64,000 nt of DNA from Microbacterium sufflavum (GCF_023101165.1 NZ_CP078076.1:3038001-3102000); one strand, 5' to 3'; positions 38,708 to 50,381 are shown, numbered from the stretch's first letter. Made by a program: numbers and translations. The notes: generated by a model not told the origin, from the letters alone.

Positions 38708-39739
38708 TCAGCGGCCGGCCTCGTCGTCGTCGAGCATCCGCGACAGGTAGCGGGCCACCGCCCGCGCCGCCGCCAGGTTGCTCGGATAGTCCATGCGCGT
38801 CGGCCCCATCACGCCGACGCGCGCCGTTCCGGTCGGTGCCGCGTAGTCGCTCGCGACGATCGACGCCTCGCCGAGACCGAACGGCGCGTTCTCGGTGCCG
38901 ATGCTGGCCGCCAGGCCGTGCTCGTCGGCCACCATCTCGCTCATCAGCCGCAGCAGCGTCACCTGCTCCTCGATCGCCTCGAGGAGGGGGTGGATGCTGC
39001 CGCGGAAGTCGTGCTCGCGGCGGGCGAGGGTCGCCGCGCCCGCCATCACCAGTCGCTCCTGACGGAACCCGCCCAGCTCGTCGACGAGGACGCCGGCGAG
39101 AGTGCGCAGCACGCGGTCGCGCGGCGTCTCCTCCGCGGCCAGCAGGGTCTGCAGCCGCTCGGACGCCTCCGCAATCGCCTGTCCCGTGATGAGCGCGGAG
39201 AGCCGGGCGCGGAGCACACCGAGATCGGCCTCGTCGATGGCATCCGGCAGCACGGTCATCCGCTGCGAGACGCCGCCGGCATCGGTCACCAGCACGGTCA
39301 GCAGACGGTTGGGGGCCAGCGCGACGAGCTCCACGTGCGTGACCCGCGCGCGGGCGAACGACGGATACTGCGCCAGCGCGACCTGACCCGTGAGCTGCGT
39401 CAGTACCCGCACCGTGCGCGCCATGAGGTCGTCGAGGTCGGCGGGGTCGGCGAGGAACGACTCGATCGCCGAGCGCTGCGCCGAGGAGAGGGGACGGAGC
39501 TGGGCGAGGTGGTTGACGAAGACGCGGTAGCCCTTGTCGGTGGGCACGCGACCGGACGACGTGTGGGGGGCGGTGATGAGCTCCTCGTCTTCGAGCTGCG
39601 CCATGTCGTTGCGGATCGTCGCCGCGGACACGCCGAACGAGTGACGGTCGACGATCGATCGGCTGCCCACCGGCTCGTGCGTCTCGACGTAGTCCTGCAC
39701 GATCGCGCGGAGAACCTGGAGTCCTCGCTCTGTGACCAT
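38708..39739 (-). CDS. hrcA: heat-inducible transcriptional repressor HrcA
   Basis: Represses class I heat-shock genes by binding CIRCE. 343 residues, N-terminal winged helix ([26 protein letters not shown] then [16 protein letters not shown]) and C-terminal GAF-like dimer domain. ATG 39739 follows a GGGAAGGGGTGGGCC purine-rich site. A CIRCE element lies 32 nt upstream of the start, so autoregulation with dnaJ is expected. Confidence 0.97.
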   Translation of the reverse strand: MVTERGLQVLRAIVQDYVETHEPVGSRSIVDRHSFGVSAATIRNDMAQLEDEELITAPHTSSGRVPTDKGYRVFVNHLAQLRPLSSAQRSAIESFLADPADLDDLMARTVRVLTQLTGQVALAQYPSFARARVTHVELVALAPNRLLTVLVTDAGGVSQRMTVLPDAIDEADLGVLRARLSALITGQAIAEASERLQTLLAAEETPRDRVLRTLAGVLVDELGGFRQERLVMAGAATLARREHDFRGSIHPLLEAIEEQVTLLRLMSEMVADEHGLAASIGTENAPFGLGEASIVASDYAAPTGTARVGVMGPTRMDYPSNLAAARAVARYLSRMLDDDEAGR

Positions 39740-39770
39740 GGCCCACCCCTTCCCGCTGACGACCGGACGC

Positions 39771-39795
39771 TGGCACTCTGACACCCTGAGTGCCA
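39771..39795 (-). promoter_or_regulatory. CIRCE operator of hrcA-dnaJ
   Basis: TGGCACTC (39771-39778), 9-nt spacer, GAGTGCCA (39788-39795): an 8-bp perfect inverted repeat that matches the CIRCE consensus core GCACTC-N9-GAGTGC. It overlaps the expected transcription start from the TAGGAT box just upstream, the normal place for HrcA repression. Confidence 0.93.
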
Positions 39796-39801
39796 ATCCT
39801 A
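39796..39801 (-). promoter_or_regulatory. -10 box of hrcA
   Basis: TAGGAT on the minus strand abuts the CIRCE element. A start 6-7 nt downstream would put the first transcribed bases inside the operator. No clear -35 is seen. Confidence 0.6.
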
Positions 39802-39843
39802 CCGCGTACGACCGGGAGTTCTCCGAACCCGCGCGCCGATCAC

Positions 39844-41061
39844 TCAGTCGGTGAGCTCGCGCACCACCGCGTCGGCGAGGAGGCGTCCGCGCAGGGTGAG
39901 CTGCACGCGCCCGCGGATCGCCGCCGCCGCGTCGATCAGGCCGTCCGCGATGAGCCCGGCCACGCGGGGGCGGTTCGCCGCGGGGAGGTCGTCCACCGCG
40001 ATGCCCTCGCGGATGCGGCTGAGCAGCAGGATGCGCTCGAGCGTCTGGGCCTCCACGTCGGGGCGCTCCCGTCCCGCCGCCGGAGACGCGGACGCCGCGA
40101 GCCGCTGCGCGTAGGCGGCCGGATGCTTCACGTTCCACCAGCGCAGTCCCGCCACGTGGCTGTGCGCGCCGGGACCGAAGCCCCACCAGTCGCTCCCCCG
40201 CCAGTACGCCAGGTTGTGCCGCGACCGCTGCTCCGGCGTGCGCGCCCAGTTGCTGACCTCGTACCACTCGAAGCCCGCCGCGGCCAGCCGCTCGTCGGCC
40301 AGCTCGTACATGTCCGCCTGCAGGTCGTCGTCGGGGGTAGGCACCTCGCCGCGACGGATCTGCCGCGCGAGCTTCGTGCCGTCCTCGATGATCAACGCGT
40401 ACGCGGAGATGTGGTCCGACTCGAGCTGGAGGGCCGCATCGAGCGACGCCTCCCAGTCGGCGAGCGACTCCCCCGGCGCGCCGTAGATGAGATCGACGCT
40501 GACGTCCAGTCCCGCACCCTTGGCCGCGGCCACCGCCGTCCGCACGTTCTCCGGCTGATGCGTGCGATCGAGAGCGGCGAGCACGTGCGGCACCGCCGAC
40601 TGCATGCCGATCGACAACCGCGTGACGCCGGCCTCCGCGAGGGTGCGCGCCACCTCGGGCGTCACCGTGTCGGGGTTCGCCTCCACCGTCACCTCGGCAC
40701 CCGGCGCCAGCCCGAACGCCGCGGTCGCCGCGCCGAGCATGCGCGCGAGGTCGCCCGGGGGCAGCAGCGTCGGCGTGCCGCCCCCGAAGAACACCGTGTC
40801 CATCGGTCGCAGCGCCCCCGCGGCCTCCAGCACGCCGCGAGCGAGGGCGATCTCGGCGATCAGGGTCGACGCATAGTCCTCCTGCTTCGCGCCGCGCAGC
40901 TCGCTCGACGTGTAGGTGTTGAAGTCGCAGTAGCCGCAGCGCACGCGGCAGAACGGCACGTGCAGGTACGCCGAGAACGGGGTGTCAGCAGAGATCGGCA
41001 GGTCGTCGGGCAGGCGGCCGTCGGCGGGAGCCGGATCGCCGAGGGGAAGCGGTCCCGCCAT
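39844..41061 (-). CDS. hemW: HemW-like radical SAM protein
   Basis: 405 residues. The radical-SAM motif PFCRVRCGYCDF gives Cys38, Cys42 and Cys45 plus the extra aromatic/Cys pattern of the HemN/HemW group; VFFGGGTPTLLP and IGMQSAVPHVL follow. HemW binds heme and is a heme chaperone in bacteria; it lacks the extra N-terminal residues of true coproporphyrinogen oxidase HemN. Start ATG 41061 overlaps the previous stop by one base (TGATG). Confidence 0.94.
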   Translation of the reverse strand: MAGPLPLGDPAPADGRLPDDLPISADTPFSAYLHVPFCRVRCGYCDFNTYTSSELRGAKQEDYASTLIAEIALARGVLEAAGALRPMDTVFFGGGTPTLLPPGDLARMLGAATAAFGLAPGAEVTVEANPDTVTPEVARTLAEAGVTRLSIGMQSAVPHVLAALDRTHQPENVRTAVAAAKGAGLDVSVDLIYGAPGESLADWEASLDAALQLESDHISAYALIIEDGTKLARQIRRGEVPTPDDDLQADMYELADERLAAAGFEWYEVSNWARTPEQRSRHNLAYWRGSDWWGFGPGAHSHVAGLRWWNVKHPAAYAQRLAASASPAAGRERPDVEAQTLERILLLSRIREGIAVDDLPAANRPRVAGLIADGLIDAAAAIRGRVQLTLRGRLLADAVVRELTD

Positions 41062-41714
41062 CAGACGGGGGTCGCGTACAGCGGGGAGATCGCGCGCAGG
41101 TACCGCGCGAACAGCTCGCGGCGGCGCCGCTTCATGAGTGCCGGGATCAGGCGGTAGACGAGCGCGTTGGGCGCGTCGAACGCGCGCACCGTGAACCACA
41201 CCTCGTCGTTGTCCTCGCGCCAGTCGACGTCGAACGACTCCTCGCCGCTGACGACCGAGCCCCCGATCGTCCCGAGCACGAAGCCGATGCGCCGTGTCTC
41301 CTCGGTGACCGAGATCACGCGCAGCTCGGAGTCGGCGCGCATGCCGCCCACCCGACCGCGCAGGTGCAGCGTCATCCCGGCGCCGACGAACGGCATGCCC
41401 TCCGCGTCGTAGCGCGGCTCGACATCGCGCTTGCTCGGCGCGATCGGGTTGCCCTCGGCGTCGAAGCTGACCCCGGCGTACGCGGGGCCCGGGGCAGGAC
41501 GCACGTCTTCCACCGAGAGTCCCGCTGCGCGCTGCGCCGTCCACGACAGCAGGGCCTCGCCCGCCGTCTGGAACCGCTCCTCGCCGCTGCCGATCCGCCA
41601 GGACTCCTCCGCCGGGATGCTGCGCTCCGGCGGGTACTGCATCAGGTCGGGGGCGTGGGTCGCACCCACGGCCGCATAGTCCACCGTGTCGTCTCGGAAA
41701 GTCCCGCGCCGCAT
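41061..41714 (-). CDS. DUF1990 family protein
   Basis: A 217-residue protein with the DUF1990 pattern: an N-terminal Tyr/Ala region (TVDYAAVGATHAPD, with SWRIGSGEERF), central VGAGMTLHLRGRVGGM and a C-terminal RRRRELFARYLRAISPL. Function unknown; the fold is thought to be StAR/SRPBCC-like but that is not shown here. ATG 41714 lies 7 nt after TAGGCT. Cotranscribed with hemW. Confidence 0.85.
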   Translation of the reverse strand: MRRGTFRDDTVDYAAVGATHAPDLMQYPPERSIPAEESWRIGSGEERFQTAGEALLSWTAQRAAGLSVEDVRPAPGPAYAGVSFDAEGNPIAPSKRDVEPRYDAEGMPFVGAGMTLHLRGRVGGMRADSELRVISVTEETRRIGFVLGTIGGSVVSGEESFDVDWREDNDEVWFTVRAFDAPNALVYRLIPALMKRRRRELFARYLRAISPLYATPV

Positions 41715-41785
41715 GAGATCCAGCCTACTTCGGGTTCCCTGGGCGAACACCCCCCGCACCACGGGAGCGCCCAGGATCGCCCGGG

Positions 41786-43639
<1,854 letters not shown>

Positions 43640-43881
43640 GTCCCGTCGATTCTATGGTGAGGCGCAGGGGAATCCCCATTCGGGGACATCGGTGATAGTC
43701 TCCCGAAGTTGCCCGGGATCAATCCGTGACACCGGATCCCGTAAGCGATACGACTCCGTCACAGACTCCGTGAGGGCTGTCGCGTCGCGCAGAACGGCGG
43801 ATGGCGCCCGATTCATCCGCCCGGCTCAGCGTTGCGTCGGCGGATCCCGAGCGCGTCTGGAGAAGAGAAAGACAATCCCCC

Positions 43882-44865
43882 TTGATCAAGTACCTCGCAC
43901 GCCGCGCCCTCGGCTGGCTGCTCATGATCGTGGTCGCGACGAACCTCACCTACTTCCTCGCGTGGGGGTTCCTCGATCCGCGCAGCAACTACGTGGGCCG
44001 TCGTCCTCCGCTCAGTGAAGAGCAGATCAACAACCTCCTCGTGCCCCGCAACCTCAGCGACACCGTGCCGCTCATCGAGCGCTGGTGGAACTGGTTCACC
44101 AGCATCCTCCTCCGGTGGGACTGGGGGGTGAGCCCGACCGGCGGCTCCGTCAACGAGCAGGTCGCGTACCGCATGTGGGTCAGCGCGGAGCTCGTGCTCG
44201 GCGCGACGATCATCACCACGATCCTCGGCATCGCGCTCGGCGTGTACACGGCCTCCCGCCAGTACAAGCTCGCCGACCGCATCGGCCAGGCCACCAGCAT
44301 CATCACGCTGAACATCCCGATCGTGGTCGCGGCCTTCGCGATCGTGCTGCTCGCGATCGGCCTCAACAACGCCACCGGCACGCGCATCTTCTATGTGACA
44401 GGGAACGCCAGTCAGGGGGTCGAGGGCTTCTTCCCCACCCTGATAGATGTGCTGCAGCATCTGACGCTGCCGACCATAGCCCTGGTGCTCACGGGCTACG
44501 CGAGCATCCACTTCCTGCAGCGCTCGCTGCTGCTGGACAACATCAACGCCGACTACGTGCGCACCGCTCGCGCCAAGGGCCTCACCAAGCAGCAGGCCAT
44601 CCGCAAGCACGCGCTGCGCACCTCGCTGATCCCCGTCGCCACGCAGGTCGCCTTCACGATCCCCGCCATCTTCACCGGTGCGGTCCTGACCGAGACGATC
44701 TTCGCGTGGAACGGCATGGGCAAGTACTTCATCGAGACCATCTCGAAGAACGACATCCACGGAACCGTCGCGATCGCGGCCTTCGGCGCGGTCCTCACGG
44801 CGATCGGCGCGATCCTCGCCGACATCGCCGTCGTGGTCCTCGACCCGCGTGTGAGAGTGAGCTGA
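43882..44865 (+). CDS. ABC transporter permease (DppB/OppB type)
   Basis: 327-residue permease of the Opp/Dpp family with about six helices; the EAA loop is RTARAKGLTKQQAIRKHALRTSL near residue 225. TTG 43882 (MIKYLARRALGWLL) is chosen because the membrane protein begins there, with AGAGAAAG 10 nt upstream; the ATG at 43801 would add 27 polar residues. The 242-nt gap to lepA holds possible TAGTCT -10 at 43696-43701 and nothing else I recognise. First gene of a four-gene importer cluster. Confidence 0.88.
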   Translation: MIKYLARRALGWLLMIVVATNLTYFLAWGFLDPRSNYVGRRPPLSEEQINNLLVPRNLSDTVPLIERWWNWFTSILLRWDWGVSPTGGSVNEQVAYRMWVSAELVLGATIITTILGIALGVYTASRQYKLADRIGQATSIITLNIPIVVAAFAIVLLAIGLNNATGTRIFYVTGNASQGVEGFFPTLIDVLQHLTLPTIALVLTGYASIHFLQRSLLLDNINADYVRTARAKGLTKQQAIRKHALRTSLIPVATQVAFTIPAIFTGAVLTETIFAWNGMGKYFIETISKNDIHGTVAIAAFGAVLTAIGAILADIAVVVLDPRVRVS

Positions 44866-44866
44866 C

Positions 44867-45805
44867 ATGAGCACCGACATGCTCGACCCGACCATCCACC
44901 CGGACCCCGCGGCCGCCGGCCCCGAGACCACCCGCGTCGCGACGAAGCGCCTGTCGAAGTGGAGCCTGTACTGGCGGCGCTTCTCCCGCAACCGCGGTGC
45001 GCTCATCGGCCTGGTGATCTTCGCGCTGCTCGTGCTGTTCGCGATCTTCGGCCCGCTGATCGCGCGCTACGACCACGTGGAGCTCGACTTCCTGAACCTG
45101 AGCACCCCGCCGTCCACGGAGCACTGGTTCGGCACCAACAACGCCGGCAACGACCTGTTCGCGCAGGTCGCGGTCGGCCTGCAGCGCTCCCTCATGATCG
45201 CGCTCACCGTCTCGATCGGCGTCACGATCGTGTCGGCCCTGGTCGGCACGGCCGCGGCCTACTTCGGCGGCTGGACCGAGCGCATCTCGCTCCTGGTGAT
45301 CCACTTCATGATGGTGATCCCGAGCTTCCTGATCCTCGCGATGATCTCGAACAAGGCCGGCGGAGACTGGCGCGTGATCGCGCTCATCATGATCTTCGTG
45401 ATCGGGTGGTACTTCCCCGCCCGCGTCATCTGGACCATGGCCCTGTCGCTGCGCGAGCGCGAGTACGTCAGCGCGGCCCGCTACATGGGCGTGGGCGGCA
45501 TGAAGATCGTGCTGCGCCACCTGCTGCCGAACATCGGCTCGCTCCTCGTGATCAACTTCACCCTCGGCGTCGTCTCGGCCGTCGTGACCGAGACCGGTCT
45601 GTCGTTCCTGGGCTTCGGCGTCAAGATCCCCGACGTGTCGCTCGGCGCGCTGATCGGTGCCGGCTCGAGCTCGCTCACCACGGCCCCGTGGCTGTTCTAC
45701 TTCCCGGCGGCGGCGCTGACCCTGCTCACGGTGTCGATGGCGTTGATCGCCGACGGCCTGCGCGACGCCCTCGACCCGACCTCGGCTGCAGGAGGCCGCG
45801 CATGA
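44867..45805 (+). CDS. ABC transporter permease (DppC/OppC type)
   Basis: 312 residues; a cytoplasmic N-terminal tail, OppC-N domain (WSLYWRRFSRNRGALIGLVIF) and a permease domain with EAA loop YVSAARYMGVGGMKIVLRHLLPN. One base separates it from the preceding permease stop, and its own stop overlaps the ATPase start (ATGA). Pairs with the upstream permease to form the membrane channel. Confidence 0.93.
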   Translation: MSTDMLDPTIHPDPAAAGPETTRVATKRLSKWSLYWRRFSRNRGALIGLVIFALLVLFAIFGPLIARYDHVELDFLNLSTPPSTEHWFGTNNAGNDLFAQVAVGLQRSLMIALTVSIGVTIVSALVGTAAAYFGGWTERISLLVIHFMMVIPSFLILAMISNKAGGDWRVIALIMIFVIGWYFPARVIWTMALSLREREYVSAARYMGVGGMKIVLRHLLPNIGSLLVINFTLGVVSAVVTETGLSFLGFGVKIPDVSLGALIGAGSSSLTTAPWLFYFPAAALTLLTVSMALIADGLRDALDPTSAAGGRA

Positions 45806-47730
45806 CCAACGTCCTCTCCGTCCGCGACCTCAAGGTCAGCTTCGCCTCCGAGGCCGGCCGCGTCGACGCCGTGCGCGGCGTCTCGTTCGACCTCGAAGCC
45901 GGCAAGACCCTCGGCATCGTCGGCGAGTCCGGCTCCGGCAAGTCCGTCACCTCGCTCGCGATCATGGGGCTCCTCGACGAGAACGCCAAGGTCACCGGCT
46001 CGATCATGTACGACGGCAAAGAGCTGATCGGCATGAGCGACAAGCAGCTGTCGGTGATCCGCGGCAACGGCATGTCGATGGTCTTCCAGGACCCGCTGAC
46101 CTCGCTCACCCCCGTCTACACCGTGGGCGACCAGCTCATCGAGGCCCTCACGGTGCACCGCAGCCTGTCGAAGAAGGATGCGTGGGACCGCTCGGTCGAG
46201 CTGTTGAAGCTCGTCGGCATCACCGAGCCGGAGCGGCGCATGAAGTCGTTCCCGCACGAGTTCTCCGGCGGCATGCGCCAGCGCGTGGTGATCGCCATCG
46301 CGATGGCGAACAACCCCAAGCTCATCATCTGCGACGAGCCGACCACGGCCCTCGACGTCACGATCCAGGCGCAGATCCTCGATCTGATCGAGAAGGCGCA
46401 GGACGAGACCGGCGCCGCGGTGATCATGATCACGCACGACATGGGCGTGGTGGCCCGCACGGCCGACGACGTGCTGGTGATGTACGCGGGCAAGCCCGTG
46501 GAGCAGGCGCCCGTGCACGAGCTGTTCCACAAGACGCGCATGCCGTACTCGATCGGCCTGCTGGGCGCGATCCCGCGCGTGGACAAGGGCGACAAGCAGC
46601 CGCTCACCCCGATCAAGGGCAACCCGCCGCTGCTGATCGACCTGCCCGACGCGTGCCCCTTCGCCGACCGCTGCCCCATCGTGATGGACGCGTGCCGCGC
46701 GAAGGAGCCGGAGCTGCTCCCCGTGGCCACCGGCTCGGGCGACCTGCACCGCGCCGCCTGCATCCGCTCGCACGAGATCGAGGACGGCGGCCTGCTGGGC
46801 GGCCTCCCGGTCTACCCCGTGCGCGCGGTGCCGGAGAGCGACCTCACGCGACTCCCGCGCGAGGAGCGCCCGGTCACGCTCGAGGTCAAGAACCTCACGA
46901 AGACCTTCCCGCTGCTCAAGGGCGCGTTCCTCAAGCGCAAGGTCGGCGAGGTGCAGGCGATCAAGGGCATCAGCTTCGACGTCCGTGAGGGCGAGACGAT
47001 GGCCATCGTCGGCGAGTCCGGCTCCGGCAAGACCACGACCCTGCTGCAGATCATGGACATGGTCAAGCAGAGCGAGGGCGACATCGTGATCGCCGGCACC
47101 AGCGTCAACGACATCCACAGCCGCAAGGTGGAGCGGGCGCTGCGCCGCGACATCCAGATCGTGTTCCAGGACCCGATGGGCGCCCTCGACCCGCGCATGA
47201 CGGTCGCCGACATCATCTCCGAGCCGCTGTTCGCGATCGGCACGCCCAAGGAGGAGGCGCACCGTCGCGTGGACGAGCTGATGGACCTCGTCGGCCTGAA
47301 CCCGGCGCACAGCGACCGCTTCCCCCAGGCGTTCTCCGGCGGTCAGCGGCAGCGCATCGGCATCGCCCGCGCCCTGTCGACGAACCCGAAGATCGTGGTG
47401 CTCGATGAGCCGGTCTCGGCGCTCGACGTGTCGATCCAGGCCGGTGTGATCAACCTGCTCGACGAGCTGAAGGTGAAGCTGGGCCTGTCGTACCTGTTCG
47501 TCGCGCACGACCTGTCCGTGGTGCGCCACATCGCCGACCGCGTGGCCGTGATGTACCTCGGCGAGTTCGTGGAGCACGGCGACGTGGACGACGTGTTCGA
47601 CAACCCGCAGCACCCGTACACGCAGGCGCTGCTGTCGGCCATCCCCGTCCCCGACCCGGATGTGGAGCGCACCCGCCAGCGCGTCGTGTTCGACGCGGCG
47701 ACCATGTCGACCAAGCCGGCGACGGTCTGA
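45802..47730 (+). CDS. fused dipeptide/oligopeptide ABC ATPase (DppD-DppF)
   Basis: A 642-residue protein with two full ABC domains. The first has GESGSGKSV, FSGGMRQRVVIAIAM and LIICDEPTTALD; the second has GESGSGKTT, FSGGQRQRIGIARA and IVVLDEPVSALD. Between them, Cys285, Cys291, Cys298 and Cys320 form the oligo_HPY-type Cys cluster, which carries an iron-sulfur cluster in a characterised mycobacterial DppD. Fusion means both nucleotide sites come from one chain. ATG 45802. Confidence 0.94.
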   Translation: MTNVLSVRDLKVSFASEAGRVDAVRGVSFDLEAGKTLGIVGESGSGKSVTSLAIMGLLDENAKVTGSIMYDGKELIGMSDKQLSVIRGNGMSMVFQDPLTSLTPVYTVGDQLIEALTVHRSLSKKDAWDRSVELLKLVGITEPERRMKSFPHEFSGGMRQRVVIAIAMANNPKLIICDEPTTALDVTIQAQILDLIEKAQDETGAAVIMITHDMGVVARTADDVLVMYAGKPVEQAPVHELFHKTRMPYSIGLLGAIPRVDKGDKQPLTPIKGNPPLLIDLPDACPFADRCPIVMDACRAKEPELLPVATGSGDLHRAACIRSHEIEDGGLLGGLPVYPVRAVPESDLTRLPREERPVTLEVKNLTKTFPLLKGAFLKRKVGEVQAIKGISFDVREGETMAIVGESGSGKTTTLLQIMDMVKQSEGDIVIAGTSVNDIHSRKVERALRRDIQIVFQDPMGALDPRMTVADIISEPLFAIGTPKEEAHRRVDELMDLVGLNPAHSDRFPQAFSGGQRQRIGIARALSTNPKIVVLDEPVSALDVSIQAGVINLLDELKVKLGLSYLFVAHDLSVVRHIADRVAVMYLGEFVEHGDVDDVFDNPQHPYTQALLSAIPVPDPDVERTRQRVVFDAATMSTKPATV

Positions 47731-47860
47731 TCGCCGCGGTCGCGGGGTTGCTGGTCACCGTCCGATAACGGTTAGGCGCGATTCACTCCGGGGCGGTATG
47801 CCGGTCGCGACCGCGAACTATTCTTCCCTTTATGAAACGCCGAAAGGCGAAAGGAGCACC

Positions 47861-49576
47861 ATGAAGAACAAGAAGTTGCTGGGGGCGATCGCGATCAGCG
47901 GCGCCCTGGCACTCGCCCTCGCGGGTTGCGCGAGCGGGTCCGGAAACACCGGTGGCGGGGACAACGGCGGCGACAAGGTCGAGACCAAGTCCGCCGACTA
48001 CAACCCCCAGGACCGCAGCAACCTGCAGGAGGGTGGCGAGGTCAACTTCCCGATCAACGAGATCCCCGAGCAGCTGAACGCCTTCAACGGTGACGGCAGC
48101 GCGGACACCGTGCGTCTGTGGTCGTGGTACATGCCGCAGATCCTGCTCGTCTCGCCGGAGGGCGAGGTCACGAAGAACGACGCGTACCTCGACGCCTACG
48201 ACATCGGCGAGAAGGACGGCAACACCACCATCACGTTCACGTTCACGGACGAGGCCCACTTCAACGACGGCACGGACATGGACTGGACGGCCATCGACGC
48301 GACGTGGAAGGCCAACCGCTCCTACGACGAGGGCTTCACCCCCAACGCGACCGACGGCTACAAGCAGATCAAGAGCGTCGAGCAGGGCGACTCCGCCAAG
48401 ACCGCGGTCGTCACCTTCGACGGCATCTATGCCTGGCCGTCCATGGCGTTCCTGACCGGTGGCGTGCTGCACCCGGCCGTCGCCGACCCGACCGTCTTCA
48501 ACGAGGGCTTCATCGGCAACATGCACCCCGAGTGGGGCGCCGGACCGTACACGGTCGACACGTTCGACCCGAACGGCGGCTTCGTCTCGTTCAAGCCGAA
48601 CCCCGAGTGGTGGGGCAACGCACCGCTGCTCGACTCGGTGACCTTCACGGCGATGGAGCCGGACGCCGCGATCAACGCCTTCAAGAACGGCGAGATCGAC
48701 ATGGTGGGCGCCAACACCAACGACCGTCTGAAGCAGCTGCAGGACGTCGACGACACCACGGTGCGTCGCGCGCAGCAGACCGCGAAGACGATCATCATGG
48801 TCGACGCCGACAAGCCGCAGTTCGAGGACATCGACGTGCGCAAGGCCTTCTTCATGGGCATCAACATCGACCAGCAGAAGCAGATCGCGTGGAACGGCCT
48901 CGGTTACGAGGAGCCGGCCGCCGGTTCGCTGAACATGTATGCGTTCCAGGACGGCTACTCCGACTCGTTCGCGACCGCCGGTCTGAAGAACGATGTCGAC
49001 GCCGCCAAGAAGCTGCTCGACGACGCCGGCTGGACCGAGGGCGACGACGGCATCCGCGAGAAGGACGGCGAGAAGCTGTCCATCACCTACCCGGTGTTCG
49101 GTGAGGACCCCACGCTCGAGGCCCTCGCGAAGTCGCTCCAGGCGCAGCAGAAGGAGATCGGCATCGACGTGCAGATCGACGTCCGCCCCTCGGCCGACTT
49201 CTCGAACGACCTGACGTCGAAGAACTGGGACGCGGTGTCGCTCCGCTTCACCGACTCCGACCCGTTCGGTCCGGCTTGGTTCTGCCAGCTCTACTGCTCG
49301 GACAGCCAGCTGAACCTGTCGGGCACCGGCACGGCCGAGATCGACAAGCAGATCGCCGACGAGGTCGAGTCGCAGAAGGACGCGGAGTCCTGGACCGCCG
49401 CCTCCATGGAGCTCGAGCCGAAGATCATCGAGCAGACGTGGGGCGTCATCCCGCTCTACAACGGCCCGTCGATCTACGTGGTCAAGAACGGCCTGGCGAA
49501 CCTCACGCCGGAGCCCTACGTGGGCCTCGACCTGTTCGGCGTCACGCCGGTCGAGAACGTCGGCTGGGAGAAGTAA
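47861..49576 (+). CDS. ABC transporter substrate-binding lipoprotein (SBP family 5)
   Basis: 571 residues with a signal ending in LAGC (Cys23 lipidated), a Gly/Asn linker, and the family 5 binding fold (DEAHFNDGTDMDWTA, WGAGPYTVDTFDPNGG, AFFMGINIDQQKQIAWNGLG). Family 5 proteins bind peptides, nickel, opines or oligosaccharides; the ligand is not clear. ATG 47861 follows AAAGGAG. A TATTCT hexamer at 47819-47824 may give it a promoter of its own, allowing excess binding protein over the permease. Confidence 0.94.
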   Translation: MKNKKLLGAIAISGALALALAGCASGSGNTGGGDNGGDKVETKSADYNPQDRSNLQEGGEVNFPINEIPEQLNAFNGDGSADTVRLWSWYMPQILLVSPEGEVTKNDAYLDAYDIGEKDGNTTITFTFTDEAHFNDGTDMDWTAIDATWKANRSYDEGFTPNATDGYKQIKSVEQGDSAKTAVVTFDGIYAWPSMAFLTGGVLHPAVADPTVFNEGFIGNMHPEWGAGPYTVDTFDPNGGFVSFKPNPEWWGNAPLLDSVTFTAMEPDAAINAFKNGEIDMVGANTNDRLKQLQDVDDTTVRRAQQTAKTIIMVDADKPQFEDIDVRKAFFMGINIDQQKQIAWNGLGYEEPAAGSLNMYAFQDGYSDSFATAGLKNDVDAAKKLLDDAGWTEGDDGIREKDGEKLSITYPVFGEDPTLEALAKSLQAQQKEIGIDVQIDVRPSADFSNDLTSKNWDAVSLRFTDSDPFGPAWFCQLYCSDSQLNLSGTGTAEIDKQIADEVESQKDAESWTAASMELEPKIIEQTWGVIPLYNGPSIYVVKNGLANLTPEPYVGLDLFGVTPVENVGWEK

Positions 49577-49602
49577 CACCCTCTGACACGTCTCGTGTCG
49601 AC

Positions 49603-49638
49603 GCGGGGTCGGTGGTTCGCCACCGGCCCCGCTTCTTT
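49603..49638 (+). terminator. strong intrinsic terminator after the importer cluster
   Basis: A 13-bp stem (49603-49615 with 49620-49632, one G-U) with a TTCG tetraloop followed by TTCTTT. The T-run runs directly into the TATGCT promoter box of the next gene. Confidence 0.92.
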
Positions 49639-49643
49639 ATGCT
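49638..49643 (+). promoter_or_regulatory. -10 box of the alpha/beta hydrolase gene (leaderless)
   Basis: TATGCT, 6 nt, then GTG 49650. It shares its first T with the terminator's T-run. Confidence 0.65.
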
Positions 49644-49649
49644 GAAGAA

Positions 49650-50381
49650 GTGAGCGTCCAGACCGTCCTCGTGCACGGCATCCGCACCTCGGCGACCATG
49701 TGGCGCTCCCAGGTGGCGTACCTGGAGGAGCACGGGCACCCCGTGACCGCGCTCGATCTTCCGGGCCACGGCTCCCGCATGGCGGAGGACTTCACGCTGC
49801 ACGAGGCACTCCACACGATCGACGCCGCCGTGCGCGCCGCCGCCGAGCGCGGACCCGTGCTCCTGGTCGGGCACTCGATGGGCGGACTGCTCTCCCTCGC
49901 CTACACCGGCGGCGCCGAGCGTCCTCCGGTCGCCGGGCTCGTCGCGGCCGCCTGCACCTCGCTTCCCCAGGGCGCAGGGCTCCGCGCGTACCGACTGTTC
50001 GCGCGGGCCGTCGACTCGCTCCCCGACCGCGGCCTGTGGCTCACGCGGCAGATGCTCGCCGCCACGATCCCCGCCGAGAACCGCGCCGACTTCCAGGCCG
50101 GTGGCTACGCGCTCGACATGCAGGACACCGCGCTGCGCAGCCTGGCCGCGCTGGACGTGGCCGCCGCCGTCCCGCGCATCGACGTGCCACTGTGGTTCGT
50201 GAACGGGCAGTATGACCAGCTGCGCCTGAACGAACCGCTGTTCCGCCGGCTCGCACCGCACGCGGAGCTCATCGTGGTCCCCCGCACCACGCACCTGGTC
50301 ACGGCCATGCGACCCCGGGTGTTCAACGCGGTGCTGGCCCTCGCAATCGCCACCGTCGAGGCGCAGGCCGAGGACTCATGA
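49650..50381 (+). CDS. alpha/beta hydrolase
   Basis: 243 residues, cytoplasmic. Oxyanion region VLVHGIRTSATMW, nucleophile elbow GHSMGG, Asp in NGQYDQLR and His in RTTHLVTAM complete a plausible Ser-Asp-His triad. The family is close to small esterases/lactonases; substrate unknown. GTG 49650 from a leaderless promoter. Its 3' end overlaps the convergent MFS gene by 6 nt. Confidence 0.9.
   Translation: MSVQTVLVHGIRTSATMWRSQVAYLEEHGHPVTALDLPGHGSRMAEDFTLHEALHTIDAAVRAAAERGPVLLVGHSMGGLLSLAYTGGAERPPVAGLVAAACTSLPQGAGLRAYRLFARAVDSLPDRGLWLTRQMLAATIPAENRADFQAGGYALDMQDTALRSLAALDVAAAVPRIDVPLWFVNGQYDQLRLNEPLFRRLAPHAELIVVPRTTHLVTAMRPRVFNAVLALAIATVEAQAEDS

Noticed and set aside
43801..43881. ATG 43801 as start of the first importer permease
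   Set aside because: It adds 27 polar residues without a ribosome site; relatives begin near MIKYLARR, so TTG 43882 was preferred. The choice is not certain.
45697..49579. Two long minus-strand open frames (about 600 codons each) opposite the importer genes
   Set aside because: Shadow frames of high-GC coding sequence; composition is His/Arg/Val-rich with no domain.
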